Below, piece after piece: positions 19,685 to 22,827 of a stretch of DNA of 22,827 bases; the stretch's first letter is position 1, and each line of letters starts with the position of its first letter. A model generated the notes under the pieces. That model did not search any database and was not told the DNA's origin. It was given only the letters and a program-made list of their open reading frames with translations. The position numbers and the translations under genes are program-made. Origin of the DNA: a virus. The DNA lies in the IMG/VR virus record IMGVR_UViG_3300010883_000535, positions 1 to 22,827 of that record. One strand, written 5' to 3'.

Positions 19685-20451
19685 AATTCGTAGTGAATAC
19701 TAAACAAATGGAGAAAGCATTAACAGACATTCAAGGTAAAGGAAAGTATTTAGGTAATGGTGGTTTATCATCATCTAAAATGGGGTCATATTTCTATATG
19801 ACTTTAACTGGTGATACTTTGGATGTTTGGAATGGTGATGCTACCTTTGGAATGAACATTACTATTGCTGTAACAGGTGTTAGGAATGGTTCTTTTATTG
19901 GTGATGCACAATTAGTAATTCCTTACTTGAAAAAGTTTGGTGAGGGTGTATTGTTTGAAAGCGATGATTACTTAAGATTAACTTCGGGTAGTCGTAAGGC
20001 TTCTTTGCCAATGGTAATTAATCATCCTAATATGGATGCAATAACACGCATCCGAGACATGATTAAGCATATCTCATACCAAGAAAACATTGAGAAAATT
20101 TGGTCTTTTGGTTCTTCTAAGTTTGAAGGAGCCTTTATGTTAAACTCTACTGTATTCAAAGAGGCTATTGGTTTTTGTGAATTAGTTAAAAGTGGAGTGT
20201 ATAAACTAAACTATGACAAAGGAGTTATTACTTTTTCAAGCACAGCAACCGCCTCTAATAAGTATGAGCAATCTATTGAAATAAGTTCTCATGTTGGCGA
20301 ATCGGCAACCCTTGAGTATTCGGGGCCATTACATAATTTCTTTGAGCCATCACAGCCATTGAACTTTTATGTGAAAGATGAATTTCCCCTGCTTATTGTG
20401 GGGGCAGATAGAAAAATACTAAAAGCACCCTATAACGCAGGAGGAAATTAA
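19681..20451 (+). CDS. PCNA-like sliding clamp
   Basis: Forms the ring that tethers polymerase and other PIP-box proteins to DNA. The 256-aa protein has the clamp pattern of repeated strand-helix-strand units: 'MEKALTDIQGKGKYL' (first helix), 'DTLDVWNGDATFGMNI', 'NSTVFKEAIGFCELVKSG' (second-domain helix), 'GVITFSSTAT', and the C-terminus 'PLNFYVKDEFPLLIVGADR' ... 'LKAPY', which matches the final clamp strands before the A-P turn. Its length is normal for PCNA (about 245-260). It starts with TTG at 19681, overlapping the previous stop (TTGA) and six bases after GGGAGGG. The context between the clamp loader genes and PolB supports the call. Sequence divergence is high. Confidence 0.7.
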   Translation: MKFVVNTKQMEKALTDIQGKGKYLGNGGLSSSKMGSYFYMTLTGDTLDVWNGDATFGMNITIAVTGVRNGSFIGDAQLVIPYLKKFGEGVLFESDDYLRLTSGSRKASLPMVINHPNMDAITRIRDMIKHISYQENIEKIWSFGSSKFEGAFMLNSTVFKEAIGFCELVKSGVYKLNYDKGVITFSSTATASNKYEQSIEISSHVGESATLEYSGPLHNFFEPSQPLNFYVKDEFPLLIVGADRKILKAPYNAGGN

Positions 20452-20452
20452 A

Positions 20453-22132
20453 ATGATAATTAGTAAATGTATTGACGAAAAACATATTTATACAGCATGG
20501 AGAGAAGATGGAGAACGAAAGTTCAAACTAGAAGCGTTTGAACCATATTTCTTTATTGAAGATAGTGAGTTTCAATTCACTGAATATAAGGTTAATACTT
20601 ATATTGCTCGTAACTTTAAGTATGAAAAAGGAGATTGGCTTTCTCTTAAGGGATTACCTTTAAAGAAAGTTATTGTTGAAAAAGCAACAGACATTTATCC
20701 TGCTCGTAAGATGTGGAGTAAAACCTATGAGGCTGATGTTTCTTTTGGTTTTAGATATGCTATTGATGAATTAGATTCATTGCCTGAATATGACTTAAAG
20801 AAATGGTATTGGGATATGGAATGGCAACAAGGTGGAGAACACCATGATAAGATTACTGTTATTGTAATGTATGATAACTATGATAAACAATACTATCAGT
20901 GGGCTTGGTTTCCTAAAGAAATGGTTTCCGAAAATGGAAAGGTTGTAGGGGATTGGAAAACAAAAGAAGGAATGACATTTATTTTTGATAATGAAAAAGA
21001 AATGATTGAGTCATTTATTCAATGTATGGTTGAAAAAGACCCCGATATGTTAATAGCGTGGTTCGGTCATTTTGCCGATTTACCTAAATTGATTGAAAGG
21101 TGCTGTGTATTGGGTATCAACCCTATGCTCATGTCTCCAATTAACCGCATAGAAGGCGTTAAAAAGAAAGGAGATGGACTTGTTTTTACTAAAGGTGAAA
21201 GTGGGTTCTCTCCCATTCAACAGCCTATTGGGGGGCGCATAACCCTCTCTTTAGACCTTGCTTTTGAGCGTCAATGGAATGATTCACAAAGAGGAACACT
21301 ACCTTCTATGTCATTAAATTATATCTCGGAAGTTATTCTTAATAAGAATAAACTAGTTAGTGAGAAGTTTCCCGACACAAATGAATTTTATAGAAGAGCA
21401 TGGTTGGAAGATACTAAAACCTATCTTGATTATGCTTTGAAAGATGTAGAGTTGATTGTAGAAATAGATGAAATGAATTATTGTAGTGAGTCTATTATCT
21501 CATTACAACGATTATTGTGTGCGCCATTTGAAGCGTGTTTTTATGCTAGTCACATGGGTTCAATCTACTTTATGCGTAATGCTGATTGGAAATGTAAGAC
21601 AGGAAGTAAGGTAGATAAAAGAGAAGAATACGAAGGTGCTATGATTTATAATCCTTCAAGTGAACAAACACAAGGGTTGCATCTTAATGTAGCGGCTTTT
21701 GATTTTGCTGGTCTTTATCCATCTATGATGATTTCTAGGAATATTTCTTGGGAAACTAAAAGCGAAGAACCTACGGAGTTTGGTGTTAATATCGCAACTC
21801 CAAGAGATTTTAGTGAAGTAGAAAGAAAGCACATGCTTTATTACAAAACCGATAAATTAGGTTTGTTGCCGAGAGCCGTTCTTGAATTGAAAGATTTACG
21901 AAACGAATATAAGGGGCTTATGCGTAGTGCAAGAGAAGCAGGGAATGATAAAGAACACATTAAGTGGCACAATAATCAAATGGCTGTAAAGCGTTTAATG
22001 GCATCTTTTTATGGCATTGTTGCATTTCAAGGCTTTGGTTGGGCTGATGTTAATTTGGCCGCAAGCATTACTGCAAGTGCGAGAGAGGCGATTAGACTAG
22101 CGGCATTTAAGGCTAAGGAGATGAAAGGATGA
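20453..22132 (+). CDS. polB: family B DNA polymerase, N-terminal part lacking motif C
   Basis: Main replicative polymerase. The 559-aa product has Exo I 'WDMEW' (Asp121, Glu123) and Exo II around 'WFGHFAD' (203-209, with His for the usual Asn/Asp). Exo III is 'YALKD' (Tyr327, Asp331), Pol motif A is 'FDFAGLYPS' (Asp417), and motif B is 'KRLMASFYG' (513-521, with Ala for the usual Asn). It then stops after 'AAFKAKEMKG', just where motif C (Y-G-D-T-D-S) and the rest of palm and thumb should follow. No motif C is coded anywhere else in the window. The stop forms an ATGA overlap with a real downstream gene, which argues for a natural end. Split PolB at a similar place is known in Methanothermobacter. 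GGAGG precedes the ATG by eight bases. Confidence 0.9.
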   Translation: MIISKCIDEKHIYTAWREDGERKFKLEAFEPYFFIEDSEFQFTEYKVNTYIARNFKYEKGDWLSLKGLPLKKVIVEKATDIYPARKMWSKTYEADVSFGFRYAIDELDSLPEYDLKKWYWDMEWQQGGEHHDKITVIVMYDNYDKQYYQWAWFPKEMVSENGKVVGDWKTKEGMTFIFDNEKEMIESFIQCMVEKDPDMLIAWFGHFADLPKLIERCCVLGINPMLMSPINRIEGVKKKGDGLVFTKGESGFSPIQQPIGGRITLSLDLAFERQWNDSQRGTLPSMSLNYISEVILNKNKLVSEKFPDTNEFYRRAWLEDTKTYLDYALKDVELIVEIDEMNYCSESIISLQRLLCAPFEACFYASHMGSIYFMRNADWKCKTGSKVDKREEYEGAMIYNPSSEQTQGLHLNVAAFDFAGLYPSMMISRNISWETKSEEPTEFGVNIATPRDFSEVERKHMLYYKTDKLGLLPRAVLELKDLRNEYKGLMRSAREAGNDKEHIKWHNNQMAVKRLMASFYGIVAFQGFGWADVNLAASITASAREAIRLAAFKAKEMKG

Positions 22133-22329
22133 AACTATTAGAAAGATGGATATTTGAAGCAATGCAAGAACTTGTCGAACCATTTACAATTAGTGAAATT
22201 AGAGACAGTATAGTTTCTAAAAAGGGAAAGAGTAACTTCATTGGAAGCGATACCCAGATAGCGGCGTATTGCAGAAGATACGGATATAAAGTTTCAAGAA
22301 GCACTTACAGGAGAAATAAGAATGACTAA
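22129..22329 (+). CDS. small winged-helix protein (paralogue 1)
   Basis: This 66-aa basic protein begins with a helix 'ERWIFEAMQELVE', followed by 'PFTISEIRDSIVS' (helix 2 of a winged helix), 'TQIAAYCRRYG' (recognition-helix candidate) and a short basic tail. It aligns with the next gene product at RWI-x-EA, EPF-x3-EIR and the Tyr-x-Arg helix, so the pair arose by duplication. Its ATG overlaps the polB stop (ATGA). It probably binds DNA, and lies in the gap between polB and any missing C-terminal polymerase part. Confidence 0.6.
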   Translation: MKLLERWIFEAMQELVEPFTISEIRDSIVSKKGKSNFIGSDTQIAAYCRRYGYKVSRSTYRRNKND

Positions 22330-22546
22330 AACTAATATGCATATGAAAAGATGGATTAGAGAAGCAATAGAAGACCACACAGAACCATTCTCGGCAAAAG
22401 AAATACGAGAGAAGGTTCTTTCGGGTAGAAGAAACAGCCACTACATAACAAACGAATATTCGGTTGGTTGGTATTTGCGACAAATTTGTATTAAAGAAAA
22501 AAAGAGAAATGGAAATATATATTGGAGGAAAGAAAATGAAGACTAA
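22322..22546 (+). CDS. small winged-helix protein (paralogue 2)
   Basis: This 74-aa protein is related to the preceding one: 'KRWIREAIEDHTEPFSAKEI' (9-28) parallels its N-terminus, then 'EYSVGWYLRQI' is the recognition-helix candidate and 'RNGNIYWR' gives the wing. AGGAGA (22309-22314) lies seven bases before the ATG, inside the end of paralogue 1. An in-frame ATG a few codons later is possible. It may regulate viral transcription; no direct evidence for a target. Confidence 0.6.
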   Translation: MTKTNMHMKRWIREAIEDHTEPFSAKEIREKVLSGRRNSHYITNEYSVGWYLRQICIKEKKRNGNIYWRKENED

Positions 22547-22706
22547 ATATGTAACAGTTAAAGTATCTTATGATACAGAAGATACTTGGGAGATTACTTT
22601 ACAAGAAGTAAAGGAAATACTTCAAATGATGAATAACTTATCAAGAAATGCTACTATCGTTAGCACTGAACAAGGAGTGAATATAAATGATGATGGACAA
22701 GACTAA
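22536..22706 (+). CDS. 56-aa hypothetical protein
   Basis: The true start is ATG 22536, seven bases after GGAGG (22524-22528) and overlapping the previous gene by 11 nt; upstream in-frame codons are a shadow. The 56 aa include a strand pair ('KYVTVKVSYDTEDTWEITLQ'), a helix 'EVKEILQMMNNLS' and an acidic tail. Not recognised. Confidence 0.6.
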   Translation: MKTKYVTVKVSYDTEDTWEITLQEVKEILQMMNNLSRNATIVSTEQGVNINDDGQD

Positions 22707-22818
22707 TGAGTTATTAGAAGAATTGCTGGCTATGATAGCAAAGAGTAATAAGATATTGATGATGGTAAATATCGTAAACATAGCAACCATTATAACAATA
22801 GTAACGGTGATATTATGA
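22687..22818 (+). CDS. 43-aa single-pass membrane mini-protein
   Basis: This ORF codes for 43 aa: a short charged N-terminus with acidic residues, then about 20 hydrophobic residues (from 'ILMMVNIV' to 'IVTVIL') that would span a membrane. AAGGAGTGA (22672-22680) lies six bases before the first ATG, and three consecutive ATGs are present (22687, 22690, 22693). It overlaps both neighbours. It could be a membrane-active viral peptide such as a small holin-like protein, but no such role is shown. Confidence 0.55.
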   Translation: MMMDKTNELLEELLAMIAKSNKILMMVNIVNIATIITIVTVIL

Positions 22819-22827
22819 ATGATAAAG
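22815..22827 (+). CDS. 5' start of a gene cut by the window end
   Basis: ATG 22815 overlaps the preceding stop (ATGA) and reads Met-Asn-Asp-Lys before the window ends. The overlap style matches the rest of the operon. It is the first place where the missing C-terminal polymerase part could begin, but four residues cannot tell. Confidence 0.4.

Noticed and set aside
22090-22140. Split intein at the polB break
   Set aside because: The protein ends directly after the motif B helix with no Cys-led intein sequence following, so trans-splicing as in Nanoarchaeum is not supported.
22100-22827. Frameshift that hides motif C of polB
   Set aside because: I looked in the frames downstream for a Y-G-D-T-D-type sequence and found none. 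The stop is in an ATGA overlap with a paralogous gene pair.
1-22827. CRISPR array or insertion sequence
   Set aside because: I saw no regularly spaced direct repeats, no transposase-like protein and no terminal inverted repeats.

Overview
The window looks like part of a double-stranded DNA virus genome that infects an archaeon, most like the magroviruses of marine Group II Euryarchaeota (Poseidoniales). All recognisable genes lie on the + strand. They are packed with 1-20 nt overlaps (many ATGA, TGATG or TAATG junctions), are AT-rich, and carry strong GGAGG/GGTGAT ribosome binding sites. The informational genes are archaeal in type: transcription factor B, family B DNA polymerase, a PCNA-like clamp, RFC small subunit, an RFC-large-like ATPase with a PCNA-binding tail, ATP-dependent DNA ligase and a histone-fold protein. 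Magroviruses are known to carry a nearly complete archaeal-type replication apparatus. Assignment to that group is inference from gene content. No capsid, portal, terminase or tail gene is present.

Layout. 1-1224: small unknown genes ending in a ubiquitin/ThiS/MoaD-like protein with a C-terminal Gly-Gly. 1225-1311: a noncoding segment that folds into a nested stem-loop directly before the next start codon. 1312-5239: an unknown gene, a class II (B12-dependent) ribonucleotide reductase, two small Cys-containing proteins and a 388-aa unknown. 5211-8142: TFB, an E1-like adenylyltransferase, a Myb/SANT-like protein and a JAMM (JAB) metalloprotease in one overlapping run. 8139-11111: small proteins, a GroES-like protein, a zinc-finger protein, MazG and a group I chaperonin (GroEL). 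11112-12547: a CxxC zinc protein, a PC4-like protein and unknowns. 12456-22132: the replication block, with ligase, histone-fold protein, LAGLIDADG-like protein, AAA+ ATPase with PIP box, tRNA-Arg(UCU), RFC-S, probable SSB, RecA/Sak4-like ATPase, sliding clamp and the N-terminal two-thirds of PolB. 22129-22827: two paralogous winged-helix proteins and tiny ORFs.

How the genes fit together. RNR and MazG manage nucleotides. PolB, clamp, clamp loader, ligase, SSB and the Sak4-like ATPase replicate and recombine DNA. TFB, Myb-like, PC4-like and winged-helix proteins probably redirect host transcription. The GroES/GroEL pair probably folds viral proteins.

The most interesting content is a possible complete minimal ubiquitin-like system: a GG-ended modifier, an E1 and a JAMM deconjugase. 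This is the same set that makes up archaeal sampylation, which needs no E2 or E3. Other notable points are a PolB that ends between motifs B and C, a structured RNA upstream of the RNR gene, a fused histone-fold protein, and a bacterial-type chaperonin pair in an archaeal-type virus.
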